A stretch of 64,000 nt of DNA from Apiospora phragmitis (lineage: Eukaryota > Ascomycota > Sordariomycetes > Amphisphaeriales > Apiosporaceae). Location of the stretch: assembly GCA_038363925.1 (NCBI GenBank), contig JAQQWL010000001.1, positions 1,984,001-2,048,000 on the forward strand, written 5' to 3'. Below the pieces are notes generated by a model. That model did not search any database and had not been told where the DNA came from. It saw only the letters and a program-made list of their open reading frames with translations. The translations under genes and the position numbers were made by a program. Below are positions 1 through 11,991 of the stretch, piece by piece (position 1 is the first letter of the stretch; every line of letters begins with the position of its first letter).

Positions 1-1718
1 GTCTGGGTCCTCATAGAAAGGATACATCGGGTAATCGCGCGTAAGCGGCCCCATTTGGACCCAGCGCTGCTCGGTAAAGGCGCCCTCGACCCAGTCGGCC
101 GACGCCACGACGCCTGTGACGACACCAAGGCAGGCCTTGCAGACCCACGCGACGGCGCGGCCCTCGCGCCCGAGCGGGCCCTGGAACCCGAAGTGGTCGA
201 CGGGCATGCCCCGCACGCACAGCGGGCAGCTCGGCCCGATCGTCAGGCCCATGGGCATCGGCATCGGCATCGGCTTCGTTCCTCCTTCTTCGGTGGTGGT
301 GGTGGTAGTGGTGGTAGTGGTCCCGGTCCCGCGATGATCCTCCATCGCGGCCCAGGCCGCCGCCAGGTTCTTGCGCGCGTGCGACGCCGCCGTCGAGGCT
401 TCGAGGTCGTAGACGGACGGGTGCCACCGGTGTAGTTGTGTCATGGCCTCGAGCCGGTGCGGCGCACAGAGACGCCGCTCCACCAACTTGGACGCGCAGG
501 CACATCTAGTGACTGAGCGGGCGAGGTGGCGGCTGCTGCCGTCGGACGATGCGCGGCGGCGACCGCTACCACTGCTGCTGTTGCCGCCCGCGTCGTTGAG
601 CCACGGGATTCTGACAGCAGCAGCAGGATCGATGCCGGCGCCCAGGGTCGGCACTTCGAAGATGTGCCAGCCCATGCCGCCGAGGTAATGGCCGGCGTCC
701 TGCTCGATCTTCCAGCAGCAGTCAGCGCAGGCATAGTGGCGGAGCGACGTGGCGAGGTGTCGGAGGTCGTGTGTCGCCTCGTGCCGGCCTTGCTTGTCGT
801 GGTCATCGCAGACCCAGACGCGCGAGTCCGGGTGGTGCTCCGTTGACTCGCAGATGCCGCCGTGTAAGGGGTCGTCTTCGGCCTGGCAGGGTCTGCCGCA
901 TGGTGTGGTGGTGGTGGTGGTGGTGGTGGTAGGTCCGCCGACACCGTTGTTGTTGATGTTGAAGCCCGTCGCGGCGGCGCACGAACCTGTCAATGGCGCG
1001 TTGGATCCTGCTGTGTTATGTCCAGCTTCTAGGCGCCCGCCGTCCTTCCATATGCGTTCGGTGGGGATCAGCGACAGGGGCATTACGGGATCAGCGGTGT
1101 TGGCTAGGAAAGCGTTCCGGCTCCGAGGGTAGATCGAGACGGCAGGAGGCGGCGACGGTGCTCTCTCGACGGGTTCGATGGTGACACCCTGAATCATTTC
1201 ATTGTAGGGATTGAACCGTGCGGCGAGCTGCTTCTCCGCCAGTTGCAGCTCGACCTCTCTCTGCGTCGTGACGAGAGGCCAGTAGCCGAGGATTCGTGTC
1301 CAGTCATGCCGTCCACCCAGTAGCTCTAGCCTGCTGGGTGGAGTTCCCGGCTCCTTGGTCTCAGGAAGGGGTCTGGGGTTTCCGGCAAGCTGAGATTGCC
1401 CTCAACATACACAAGGAATGGGTTTCGCACAGCACGAGCAGGGAGCGTGAAACTCGTCGGACCAGGAGACGAGCCCCAGTCCATATCCGAGATGTAATCA
1501 AGATTCGGATCCTGGCTGTTTTCGTCTGACCGGTCAACACGATCATCAGAGATAGATGGAGTATCCGGTTGTATAGATTGTGAATCGGGGATGATGTTGC
1601 CAAAACTGTGCGCGGCACGGAATCGTCTTCGGCTGCCCCTCGCGTTGTTACCCAGGACATCATGAAGCTCCCTGAATGGGTCAGCATCATGTTGGCGAGG
1701 GCGTATTTCGGGCGACAT
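1..1718 (-). CDS. Cys-rich hypothetical protein, 3' end beyond window
   Basis: Two exons are visible. Exon 1 is 1718-1411 and begins MSPEIRPRQHDADPF; exon 2 runs from 1333 to the window edge with an open frame throughout. The intron (1410-1334) has donor GTATGT and acceptor CCACCCAG and joins in phase 2. About 547 residues are present and the C-terminus is missing. The N-terminal third is polar. The middle has Cys/His clusters (CGRPC, CESTEHH, CDDHD, CADCCWK), and there is a later CPLC...CKAC pair, so zinc binding is possible. Two Thr runs come from ACC repeats and an MPMPMPM run from a 6-bp repeat. I do not recognise a named family; it looks like a fungal lineage protein. The reading frame is well supported because it stays open for 1.3 kb and the splice fits. 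Confidence 0.6.
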
Positions 1719-3161
1719 GGCAGCTAGGTGGGTGGTTAGAGGCGCTGAGACTCGGTTTGATGAATCGCAAATCCTTTTCAGGATATGGTGATGGCAAGAA
1801 GAAGTTCGACGACAGGGTCCTGAACTTCTCGTCTTACTGGCGAGGGAGATGACTGTGAAGCTGTGGTCAGCTGCAAATGTGTCGAATGCGATCCAAAATA
1901 AACTGAAAACCTGACAGTCCCAAGAAGCGTATTAGCAAATGTAGACCTGCAGGTTTTCAAAGTCTACCTATTTGTACAAGTTGTGGAGGGATGTATGGCC
2001 AGACGACGAAGAATTAATGGGCTTGACATGTGTTTTCCCAGTGTCTCGGCGACTTCTATCGAGTTGTGCCCGTATTAAATCACCACACTGGGATTATTTT
2101 CATCAAGTGCAAGTCTCATCTTCTTCAGAGGGTTGGCAGTTAGTGGTCTGGTAATGTATAATCTTCATCTCACCATCGAGATACTGTCTGTCATTGGATA
2201 ACGAACCATCGAGACCACTGACTGGTGAGGAGGTATTAGACTCCGTATAAGAAATCTACTGAGGAACTGGGTTGCTGGGGAACGATGACTGAACAGAGTA
2301 AATATGGGAGCAAAGTCAAGTAGCTGCTCAGCTACCTATGCTAGTGACAATGAACTCGGGTCACGGCTCTATCACAGCAACCTCACAAGTTTGAAGGGAA
2401 CATAACAAGGGTAAGATGAAAGCCTGGACAACAAAGGGACGAATATCACGAATACCATGAGGGGGACAAAGCTGTTATCCAAAAGAACCAAACGCCTGAG
2501 CTCTTGAATTGGGGGAATTCTACGACTGAACGAACCACTGCCGGAATGACTGAGAATATGAAAAGAAAAATAGCAAGGGGAGTGGTAGATGCCACCACCG
2601 CGACCGACCGATCATCCCCGGGAGGTTGATGGCTTCATATCAGCATGCCAACCGTCTCCCATATCGAAAAGTTCCCATGTCAGGACGTAGTAAAAAAAAT
2701 GTGTAGTTGCAAGAAAAAAGAAACCTGGCAGAGGTCCGTGAAGACTGTGCTGTCTTATATGGCGAACATCCCCGCCGCAATTGAGTCCTTCCTTTCCATG
2801 ACTTGACGCGTGTCCCAGTTCTCATATTTTGGCGAAAACACGTCGAACGCTCCCAAAATTACAGGAAGAGATGACCCGACTCCGAATTCCATGCAAAGAC
2901 TTTTTGTTGCCTCGTATAAACCGGAAGGGCTGCAACCTCGTTCCCCCAGCCGTGGCTACTGCTGCCGAGAAAAGCAGCTTCTGTGTTGCGGGTATCGAAT
3001 GGTCTCGTTCAATTTCTTGTGCAACAGCCTCGGCATCCTCATCGCTCTGCGCAACCTCAATTAATCGTCACCCCCCTGTGCGTGCATAACCGCCGAGATA
3101 GCACACAATCGTTATGCGAGCCACCTTCGCCTCAAGTAGGTACCTATTCCCGAGCCATCAT
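1719..3161. other. intergenic, no gene seen
   Basis: About 1.4 kb between the start of the Cys-rich gene and the 3' end of ras. Only short overlapping open frames on both strands are present, with no splice-consistent exon chain, tRNA-like B box or obvious repeat. Confidence 0.5.
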
Positions 3162-4181
3162 CTACATGATAATGCACTTGGAACAGCAGCCGGCCTCGGA
3201 TTCGCCTTCGCTCATTTCCATTTTGTTCGAGGGGCCGTTACCGCCTCCGTTTCCACCGCTGCCGGTCGAGTAGCCTTGCATCTCGCGGTTAAAGCGCCGA
3301 ATCTCACGGACAATATCGTAGAAAGCCTTGTCAACGTTGATGCGGGACTTGGCCGAGGTCTCGATGAATTTGCAGCCGAAGTTCTTGGCCAGTGTCTCAC
3401 CCTCTGTAATCATGTCAGCCCGTGTCCAGTTGAACTAGCCCCTGATGATGAGCTAGTGGGTTTGGGACTTACCTTGTCTCGAAACCTCTCTTTCGCTCTC
3501 GAGATCGCACTTGTTGCCTACAACAACCATAGGGAAGTAGTCCTTGTCCTTGACTCGCAGGATTTGTTGTTGGAAAGTCGTGATTTCCTCGAAGCTCTGT
3601 CGCGACGTGATCGAGTAGACCAACAGGAAACCTTCTCCGGTGCGCATGTACTGCTCTCGCATGGCCGAGTATTCCTCCTGACCGGCGGTATCGAGCACAT
3701 CGAGTAGGGCAACTTCATCGTCGATGACACACTGCTTGCGGTACGAATCTGGAAAGAAGCACAGCACTGTAAGCAATTGTCCAATCTGCAAAGCGACTAT
3801 GCCCAGTGGCCGACGTGATTGTAGGCTATAGCCAGTTTGACGATAGAATATTGGCGGTATGGGCTGGGCTAGCGGAAAGCAGAGGAGCTTAGAACATACC
3901 TTCAATTGTCGGGTCGTACTCGTCGACGAAGTGGCTTTGGATGAGCTGGATAGTTAAGCAAGATTTACCGACACCACCACCCCAACTACCACCAACTTGT
4001 ATTCTCGTAGGAACTAGAAGTGACATAATATGAGCTTTTGGCGATGAATGCAGAGCGAGGAGTGATGTTTGCGAGTAAGGTTTGTGCTCGTCACTGTTGA
4101 ATGGGGCAAAAGCTGCGTTCGGCGACCGTGACGGAGGTCTTGCGACAGCGCGTTAAGGGATGGGCTCACCTTTGAGGCCAT
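3162..4181 (-). CDS. ras1: Ras small GTPase with a 1-nt deletion in the P-loop
   Basis: Four exons: 4181-4170 (MASK), 4013-3900, 3748-3473 and 3403-3162, all with good GT-AG sites; the restored length is 214 residues. It is a membrane-bound GTP switch for growth and cAMP/MAPK signalling. Visible motifs are effector region YDPTIEDSYRK, switch [22 protein letters not shown] and C-terminal CCSKCIIM, a CaaX box with a nearby palmitoylation Cys. In exon 2 the codons for the GGGGVGKS loop (residues 15-22) should contain five Gs after GTT but have four (C run at 3980-3983 on the plus strand), which shifts the frame to an early stop. Everything else is intact and conserved, so a sequencing error is likelier than a pseudogene. 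The first intron (156 nt) follows only four codons. Confidence 0.93.
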
Positions 4182-5109
4182 TTTGGCTATGTGAAGGCGG
4201 CCAAGTCGAATTCGACGAAGCGAGATGGGCGATTATTAGGATGGGCGACCAACGATTAAGGATTGGTCAAACTGAAGCGACAAAGTCAGCGTCAGTAAAT
4301 ACAACTCGAGACTCGATGCTGCAGGAGCGGTTTCGATGTTGCTTGACTCGGTAACGGCTATTAGGTTGGCAAGGAGTGGAGAGGGAGGTAGAGAGAGGTG
4401 TTTGTTGTGAAGGTGATGAGTGTTGGTATGTGGTTGGGAGAGGGAAAGCTGGAAATTCGGTTGGTCGGTAACACAATCGAACACAGGCAAAGACAACGAG
4501 CGAACGATCCAGGTCGGTGTACTAACTGGATGGAGACTGACAGGACAGCAGGTAATTAAATTAAAAGTCAGCCGACAGGTTTTATGAAATTCAATGAATT
4601 GGTTTGGTTTGCACGGCCGACGACCAAGATTGAGCCGAGTTGATACAACAACAAGAAGTAGATTGGATTGGGGTTCTTTTCTGGGGAATGGCAGGAGGAA
4701 GCACGCAGGTGGTACGCAAGCAGCAAGCAAGCAAAGAGTGCGCACGGCGGGCGGCGGTTCGACAGGGAGGCACACAGCACAGGCAGAACAGGGAGGCGGG
4801 CAATACGTTTTGGGGGACGATCCCTTTCTTACTTCTTACTTTCAGTCCATTTTTGCTTTCTGCTGCTTGCTCTACTTGACAGGACACACCACCTCACCTA
4901 GGTTAGCTCGTTCTGTTGCTTTGTCCGATCAAATCCAGGGGCCTTTGGGGGGGCTAGTAGGGGCGTCCAAGTGCCAATCGCCTGCGGTTCGTGGCCACTA
5001 GTTCTAGTTACAGTAGCAGTAGTAATAGCAGTAGCAGCAGCGACAGTACCAATAGCAGCCCACCCTGAGGAACCGGCAGAAGGAAAAAGTGGAGGGAGCC
5101 GGAGCTGTG

Positions 5110-5119
5110 ATTGGCCAAT
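5110..5119. promoter_or_regulatory. palindromic double CCAAT site
   Basis: ATTGGCCAAT, two CCAAT boxes overlapping head to head, about 0.9 kb upstream of the ras start. CCAAT boxes bind the fungal HAP complex. The role here is inferred from the motif only. Confidence 0.25.
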
Positions 5120-5125
5120 GCGGGA

Positions 5126-5139
5126 GGGGGGGGGGGGGG
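5126..5139 (+). repeat. G14 homopolymer
   Basis: Fourteen consecutive G residues just after the double CCAAT site. This is the longest G run I noticed in the window and a place where read errors are expected. Confidence 0.8.
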
Positions 5140-8100
5140 CAATCAGAGCAGAAACGGGTACGACTTGTGCAGCCCGACATTGCAAGCACTACGGTTAGAG
5201 CTCAGTTCGGGACGGGAGACGACCTCAAAGCAGCAAGTAACATGCGCGCACGCACCTCGACAACACATCGATCGACTGACAGGCATGGGCTTTGTTATCT
5301 TTTTATTCCCCTATTGCTGCTAGTGCCAGTCGTCTAGATAGCAAGCAGGTGGCAGGTAGCAGGTAGGGTCTGGGAAGGGGTTTCAGCAGCAAAGGCATTA
5401 CTGGAGGAGAAACATGCCTAGGTACCGTGCAAACCTTCCTCAGAGGTGAAGTGTGGACTTCGGTCCTCTTGTTCTTCTCTCCTGGTCGGGAGGTCAGAGC
5501 TCGCTAACTCCGGACGGAGTACTTTACATCATAAATGCCATCCATCCTTCTTTCTTCTTTTTTTCTCCTCAAGCGCTCCAGCCAGCGGGCACCCTTTGTT
5601 TTCCTGGCCGAAGGGACAAGAGACAAGCAGCCGTAAAGAGTGAAAGCTTGCTCGGGTTCCGTTGCGTTGCGTTGCGTTCCACATGTGTTTTATGGGGTGT
5701 AATTCAACTGCAGCGGGGCTAGCTGATGACAGTGTAGCACTCCTAGTTGGCATCAGGTTAGATCCTCTGGAATTCAAAATGAGTGCCAAACATTATCCTG
5801 GCTAATCCGACCGGACAGCGTGATTATCGACGGATTATCAGCAACGGGATGGCCCAGAACAGCAAGTCTCTAGAATGCTATGTAGAACACGCCAAACGAA
5901 AATACTGGGGACAGCAGAGGCAGTCCCGTGAAACACAACGGAGATAAGCATATCAAGCCATCGTAGATGATATCTCAGCTATGCCTGCCCACCCGATATG
6001 GCCAGTATACCAAACTATCTATACCTAGGTAGGCACATACGTAACGTGTTGGACAGCCTCAAATGTAAACCCCAAGATGAGTTAGGCATCAACGTAGCTG
6101 GTTACGGGGTAGATAGGAACTGATGTTACTACTATTAAGTCGACTTGCTTATTTGGATAAAGGCCAATGGGAAGAAATACCGCCCGTGATGGAACGGACG
6201 TACGGCGCCCAAGTTTACCTTGTGTCAGTCGAGGTGCCAGCATCCGTGACGCCTCGCTTGAGATACAGAATACCGCTCGGCTGGGGCCAACGGGGCCAAT
6301 GCGTCATCAAATACCCTCTGTCCCCCCAGCATAACCCGGATCTACTTCCATCTCGCCTAGTGCTCGGATATTCCTAAGAAGGGGTCCTTCAGACTCATAT
6401 GTAACATGAACGAACGAACACCCATCAGACTGCCAACACGTGCATACATCCCGCGCTACTGGGATGATATGCCTCTTTAATCGCTGTCCTTTTTTCGGGG
6501 AAGAGCAGTTGACGTCCGACAGGTCACAGGTGTGTGTGTGTGTGAGGGTTTCTTGAACCTGTGGCGTCGTCTGAAAAAAAGCAACTACATACACATTCTC
6601 ACACCCTGGCGAGGCTTTTTCTACTGATAAATGAGGTCAGCCAATGGCTGACATGCAGGGCCCGAAACGGGCCAAGCCTGCTTTCCCAACGTTGCAGTGG
6701 CATGCGCGTCCGCTTCCAGAAGAGCACAACCGTTGGATATCTTTATCCTCATACGTGCATGACGCGATGCCACCCGTTCCTTTCTAACTTGCCTGCCCCC
6801 AACAGGCCCTACAGGCTGGCTGACCTACAGCAAGCTCCCCCGACTTGGTGTACAGGCTGAAGCCAATCCTGTCTGATGCGTATGCGAATGTGCGATGTTG
6901 GATGCAGGCCGTCCTCAGGACTCTCTATTGGCGCCGCGGTCGGATTTCGCTTCCTCTCCTTTGCCCAGCGCTTTTTGTCTTAACGTCTTCCTTCCCTCCC
7001 GAAGCTCGTGTTCAAAAGTCGGCTCGACTGGCCATACATACAGGTGTGACGTGTGTCTGTTTTCTGCAGAGGGCACATGCAGCAGCAATTGGTTTTATAC
7101 CAATCACACATTGGCCTCGACTTACATGTATATACGTACATGTTGTACCTGGGGGTGTGCTGGGGGCCCCTTCAATCCCCCGAAATCACAGTTCAGCTCT
7201 CCCCCCATGTGGACAGCCCCCGAGATTCGGAGACTTTACAACCAAAAAAGGCAGACGCTGATATCAGATTACGAGGTTTTGAACCCGAAGCAATGGACCG
7301 CCGAATTGCCTAGATGCAGGTGATCCTGCCCGCCCTGCCGCCTTGCCGCCTTGCAGCAAAACCACTACCTACTTCGTCCAAAGATCAACGTGGTCGACAA
7401 GGTTTGTAAGTTATTCGGGAACAAATGCTCATATATATCCAGGGCACAGGGAGGGGGCCTCAGCAGCCCATCCTGGCGCGCCCTGCATGAGAAGTTTCGA
7501 TAAAGCAGCCAGCGCCTGGGTGCCTGTGTAAAATTGATGCAGTGTAACCTCCAGATCCCTCCCGCCTTCCTCTGCGGACACTCGTGCAAACAAGTTCACA
7601 CATACGCAGCGTGCATCATTGGAAGCTGGACCCGGGCGATGGAACGATCATGGGAATATTCCAGTGATCGAAGGTCCCTCCAAGACAGCATCCGGTTGCT
7701 GTACTACGCAAACACCAAGCCACCCGCCTCCGACTCCCCGTTACCTATCAATAGAACTGATACTGCCCCCACTACACACATGGCTCGCATGGCGGCTGGA
7801 GAAGATTGCGGCCGCGTTCTCATCAATTTCCACGAATAATATCCGCGCCGATCCCGTATTGGTCTTGTCCAATGATACTGGAATGCAAGTGTTAGGAGAC
7901 ATGACTGGAACTTCGCTGGAGTATGACTTGAACAAAGACCGAGCGGCAGCACCGTTTTCAATGCCCTCGTTCGCCCAAATCCCCGATATCATGGCAACAG
8001 CATGGTGGCGTCTAGCAATATCTTCGCATCCCAACACGATGCATCTTCTGGCCTACTCAAATACGACGGGGTGGGCGAAGAAGACAGTGGGAGTCCGTGG

Positions 8101-9047
8101 GTGTAAGTATAAAGCTACACGGCCCCAGTGCATTCTGCAGCGCGCCCATTATTCGTTTCGCGATACTTCCAACACTGGATGGATGTAACGGTAATGCCAT
8201 CCTCGAGATGATCTGTTTCGCGTTTGACGGACAAAGCTTGGTTGTTTCTTTGCAACCTCAGGGATGCATCCGTCAATGCGACTTCACGGGCTTGTTTGAA
8301 ATGAACCGGTCGGTCAGCCCGAACGAATACTCGGGATGCATATACTCAGTGCATATGTATAATACCCTCCCCAGTTATCATCTATGTAGGGCTATCACGC
8401 GGCTCAAGCTCGCCTTACACCGCCGCTTCAGCCAACAGGGTGGGTCGCAATGAATAATACCTCCTTCCTATTACTGTCAAAGCGGCCCCCTGATGTGGCT
8501 GCTTCTTCATAGGCACAGCATTCTCCCAACCTATCCTACATATCATATTGTTCAGCAGCCTTGTCCTATCGTTTACTGCTGATTGCACTGCATAGTAACC
8601 CAGCTTCCAAAATATGCGCTGCATCTTCATGGCTCAGATAACGCTGCATCCTAGCTAAGACCTGCCATACTCATGGATCACCACTCTGCTTGCGGATTAT
8701 CAACAAGACCGATCAGTCTCCTCCTGAAGCATACAGGTTTCGCGATCTGAGCGTGATCAGGCGCTCAGGACTATTGGATGCTGGCTATCTGAGTGCGCGA
8801 CGACGCTAGGTTTCGAGCTTCCCTTCTCGGCAAAAGAGGAAGACAACGGTTTCGTCGCGATCCGTTACGACCATGGTCGAGAAGAAGACAGTCTGACTGG
8901 CAACGGGTACAAAAGGGTGACGATGTCCTAGGAGGCTGCGAAAGGTCCATAATGGTCTCTCATTGACTTCCGCGCCGGGCCCCGATATCAACGCCCTTTT
9001 ACTTCCTAGCCGCGGTCTGCTTTCCCCTATGCTGTGTCGAGCGAGCG

Positions 9048-9233
9048 ATGATGCTTGCCAGCGTCTTCCTCCCGCTCCTCGGGCTAGTCTTGCCGGCGGC
9101 GGCCGACCCCGGTGGCCCAGATTTCTACAATACGTTACCGGAAAGACATCGTTTTGTACCAATACTGTTGATGAGATGGGCCCAAATGGGAGACAGGTAC
9201 AATGTTAAACACGCTCGGTCCGCGACCTGCTGA
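9048..9233 (+). CDS. possible 61-aa secreted peptide (weak)
   Basis: An ATG-started frame begins MMLASVFLPLLGLVLPAAA, which fits a signal peptide with cleavage after AAA, followed by about 42 polar residues with one Cys near the end. It overlaps an equally long frame on the other strand, and there is no homology I recognise. It is listed only because the leader looks like a secretion signal. Confidence 0.15.
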   Translation: MMLASVFLPLLGLVLPAAADPGGPDFYNTLPERHRFVPILLMRWAQMGDRYNVKHARSATC

Positions 9234-9500
9234 AGATGATCAATCCAAATACTTCAACATTTTGGCTAGCTTCTTTCTCCACGCCAAGTAGTAATGTGAC
9301 TAGAAACTCTGGTATCACTAACAAATGAGTCTGTGGCCAATCACGTCCCAGACCGGACCAGTATCGATTCATCACGCGACTAACGGAAACGGTTCATATA
9401 GAACTACTTTCGTGGACAATTGAAACTGTGTTATATTGGTGGATTTGTTTTAAACAATGTATCTGGACTAAAGTTTACGGATTGGCGACGGTGTTGCCAT

Positions 9501-9955
9501 CTATTTGTCGCCAGTGTTGTGCAGCGCATTGGGCACAGCTCTCTCGACGCTCTCAGGGACAATCTCCTGCACCTTCTTCGGGAGGATGGACTCGGCGCCG
9601 TCACCCTTCGCGTGTGTCTTGTTGGCGGAGCCGGGGTTCTTGCCGGTAGGGTGGACCTACTCAAAGAGTGTCATGGTCAGTAGATTTACTATGTTCAAGC
9701 CAAAACGTGTTACTGTGTAAACGGCGTGAACGAGAGTGTAGCGGGCAAACGTACGGAATCGGGAAGAGCGTCTTCGACGCCCTTGGGGGCTTTCTCTTGG
9801 ATCTTGCCCGGCACGACCGACTCGCCGGTTGCGTGCGAGCGATCTGTTGAACCCATGCGCGCGGATGTGGTAGAGATGGGGCGAGCAGCAGGAGCAGCGA
9901 ACGCAGAGACGCGGAACGTCGAGCGGAAGGCGGTGCGACGAGCTTGAGAGTACAT
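9501..9955 (-). CDS. small mitochondrial-type protein with a duplicated motif
   Basis: Two exons, 9955-9755 and 9656-9501, phase 0, donor GTACGT and acceptor GAGTAG; 118 residues. The start MYSQARRTAFRSTFR gives an Arg/Ser/Ala-rich amphipathic leader without acids (about residues 1-34), typical of a mitochondrial presequence; an upstream in-frame extension lacks this character. The mature part is two copies of one unit of about 38 residues: ESVVPGKIQEKAPKGVEDA in exon 1 and ESILPKKVQEIVPESVERA in exon 2, each ending in H-x-TG. I know no function for it. It looks like a short conserved fungal mitochondrial protein. Confidence 0.7.
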
Positions 9956-10657
9956 ATTGAAAAACTTAGGTATGCTGTTTATATCGAGTATGAGGATGGT
10001 GTTGTACGTATAACCACAGCTGCTTTTAAATGATTGGTGTGTAGGAAAAAGAGACCAATCCACGAGCGCTGCCACCCTCGACCGCTTTCTATATATATGC
10101 TATGCTACCATTAATGGCCAATCGCTAGAGACGCCCAACAGTTCTTCTATGATCAGTTGATGACGGACTGCGGTACCCATGTTGCTGGCGCGGTTGCGTG
10201 TCTTGGACCGAAATCGATATCGTCATGATCCTGCCCACGGCACAGGGACCCACGCAATCCGGCGACCCTTTTGGTCAGCACTACATGCTACCGGACAATT
10301 ACAAACACCGAACATCGCGTATAATCTACAGCTTTGAGTTCAAGCCTCAATCTAACGCCATCGATATGTCCCAAACTCCGACATGTGTGGGAATGAGATT
10401 CGCGAGCGGACGAAACCACAAGTACCGAAGGTAAATGGATGGCTACGTCATGACTAATCTTCAACCTCGCAATCAGGGGAGACAATCGAAATACTCAACA
10501 CTTCGGTATTATTCGAATCATGCGTGCCTTTCATCTTGTCTTGCGCAGAGTCGAAAATAGCCAACTTCCCATAGCTTTCAATTGATGATGCCCAGTGACC
10601 TTCCAAAATGCTTGGAGGTTCTCGTCGTCCGTAAGTACAGAATGCTCTCCTACTTCA
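9956..10657. other. intergenic, no gene seen
   Basis: About 700 bp between the 5' end of the small mitochondrial gene and the 3' end of the molybdopterin-domain gene. It contains only short frames. The promoter of the mitochondrial gene must lie here; I see no distinctive site. Confidence 0.4.
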
Positions 10658-11991
10658 TCATGCGAGCGGCGCAGGTTCGTCATCCTCGCCCTCGGTTGCG
10701 ATACGCTTGCCATCCACTGCAGCCAGGACTTCGGGCATGAGACTCTCCAGATACTCCTTGTCTCTTCCCACGAGGGTGACAGAATTATTCATCTTACCCC
10801 ATCGCGGATAGCTTCCAACCTTGACTCCCTTGTGGGCCACTTTTTCGGCAAGCTCAGTCAGGTATGAAGCGACGGCACTCTCAGCCTTGGGCGTAGAGAT
10901 AATAACTCTTGAAATTCCTTTTCCTTCGGGGTCGACCAGCCGGTCAACGATGAAAGGTTTGAGGCCTTCGAGCAATCCCTGGACTGGAGTTACCATTAGT
11001 CGACGTGTGCGCAGTATCGTAGACAGGCAACAAGTAAAGACTTACAGAGACGAGGAACGCCAGGCAAGATATGAACGTTGCCGTTGACTACCGACACGGG
11101 GACCCAAAGATCGTCTTGAGGGAACAGTGCCTGCTTGGATAGGTCACGCGATTCGTCAATCGGCAGCCGAACCATTCGTAGGCGGGCAGTTTTCTGGGGT
11201 GAATCCACGTCCCAGTTGAAGTTGGGTTCGTCTTTGCGTGGTTTGGTCAGCTTTTTCATTCTCTGGTAGGCGTCCTCGTGGAGGATCAGCTTTAGACCGA
11301 AAGCCTTGGCGATGGACTGATAGGTAATATCATCGTGGCTACATAGTCGACTGTTAGCCGGCGCCAGTTCTTCGCTTCCACGAGGATTGCTAAAAGCTCA
11401 CGTTGGACCTATGCCGCCACTAGTTCTCACATTAGCTTCACATTTTTCTCTTCGAGATGCTTGAATTTGTTACCTTGTCACCACGAAGTCATAGCGGTCG
11501 CTCATTCTCTTCACGGCCTCCATGATCTCGTCTTCATCATCTTCAATGACTTCGACTCTCTTCAGGTTCTGTATCATCACGCTAAGTAACATGCCGACTT
11601 GGAAACGTAGGGAACACCGTACCATGCCAAGATTGAAGCACCATTTCGCCATATAGGCCGAGTTAGTCTAGAGTTCGATATCAGCACTCTTCTCTCTAGC
11701 AATTATATGCTTGTCCCTTACATCGACTGTCTGGATCGTTACATTTGATTAGCTGATGTTCTGCATGGTAAATTGGCTGGAGGCCACACAACATACCTTT
11801 CCGCCCAGCACTTCATCTCCAATGATGAGGCACGCAGCCGTGTGTATAGTGCGCGTGTTGCGCTCTTCTGCGGTAGCCATGATCCTTGACGCCAATCCAC
11901 TCGATCTTGATGTAGCGGCTGCCGAGAGATGTCCTAGATTTGGCTGGGGTCGGGATAGATGACGGGCAACTTGGGAGAGGCGAGAAAACAT
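10658..11991 (-). CDS. molybdopterin-binding (MoCF/CinA-like) domain protein
   Basis: Seven exons: 11991-11797, 11730-11722, 11667-11623, 11568-11474, 11419-11402, 11338-11046 and 10983-10658, giving 326 residues with every phase consistent. The MoCF_biosynth fold shows in AACLIIGDEVLGGKTVDTNS, VTSGGIGPTHDD and LPGVPRLFQG, the motifs of CinA and of the N-terminal half of FAD synthase; the PAPS-reductase half of FAD synthase is absent. Exon 2 is only 9 nt (encoding TVD) and exon 5 only 18 nt, and both supply family-conserved residues. Residues 1-37 look like a mitochondrial presequence. A second start at Met38 (MATAEE) would give a cytosolic form. The exact reaction is unknown; a nucleotide or pyrophosphate hydrolase role is inferred from CinA relatives. 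Confidence 0.85.

Larger units (their letters stand above)
4182..9500. other. 5.3-kb region without a recognisable gene
   Basis: Upstream of ras. It contains many overlapping open frames under 190 codons in several phases, none with a family motif or convincing splice chain. It is rich in short simple repeats, including CAGTAG-like runs near 5000-5040, a GTTGC tandem near 5660-5679 and a TGTG run near 6532. The ras-proximal part is pyrimidine-rich on the minus strand and probably holds its 5' leader. A long leader, a noncoding RNA or a fast-evolving gene cannot be excluded. Confidence 0.4.

Noticed and set aside
4236..4775. 179-codon open frame upstream of ras on the minus strand
   Set aside because: Low-complexity Leu/Pro/Ser reading of a pyrimidine-rich leader; not in frame with or spliceable to the MASK exon.
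7619..8188. 189-codon open frame on the plus strand in the ras-upstream gap
   Set aside because: No ATG context, motif or splice support; frames of similar length overlap it on both strands.
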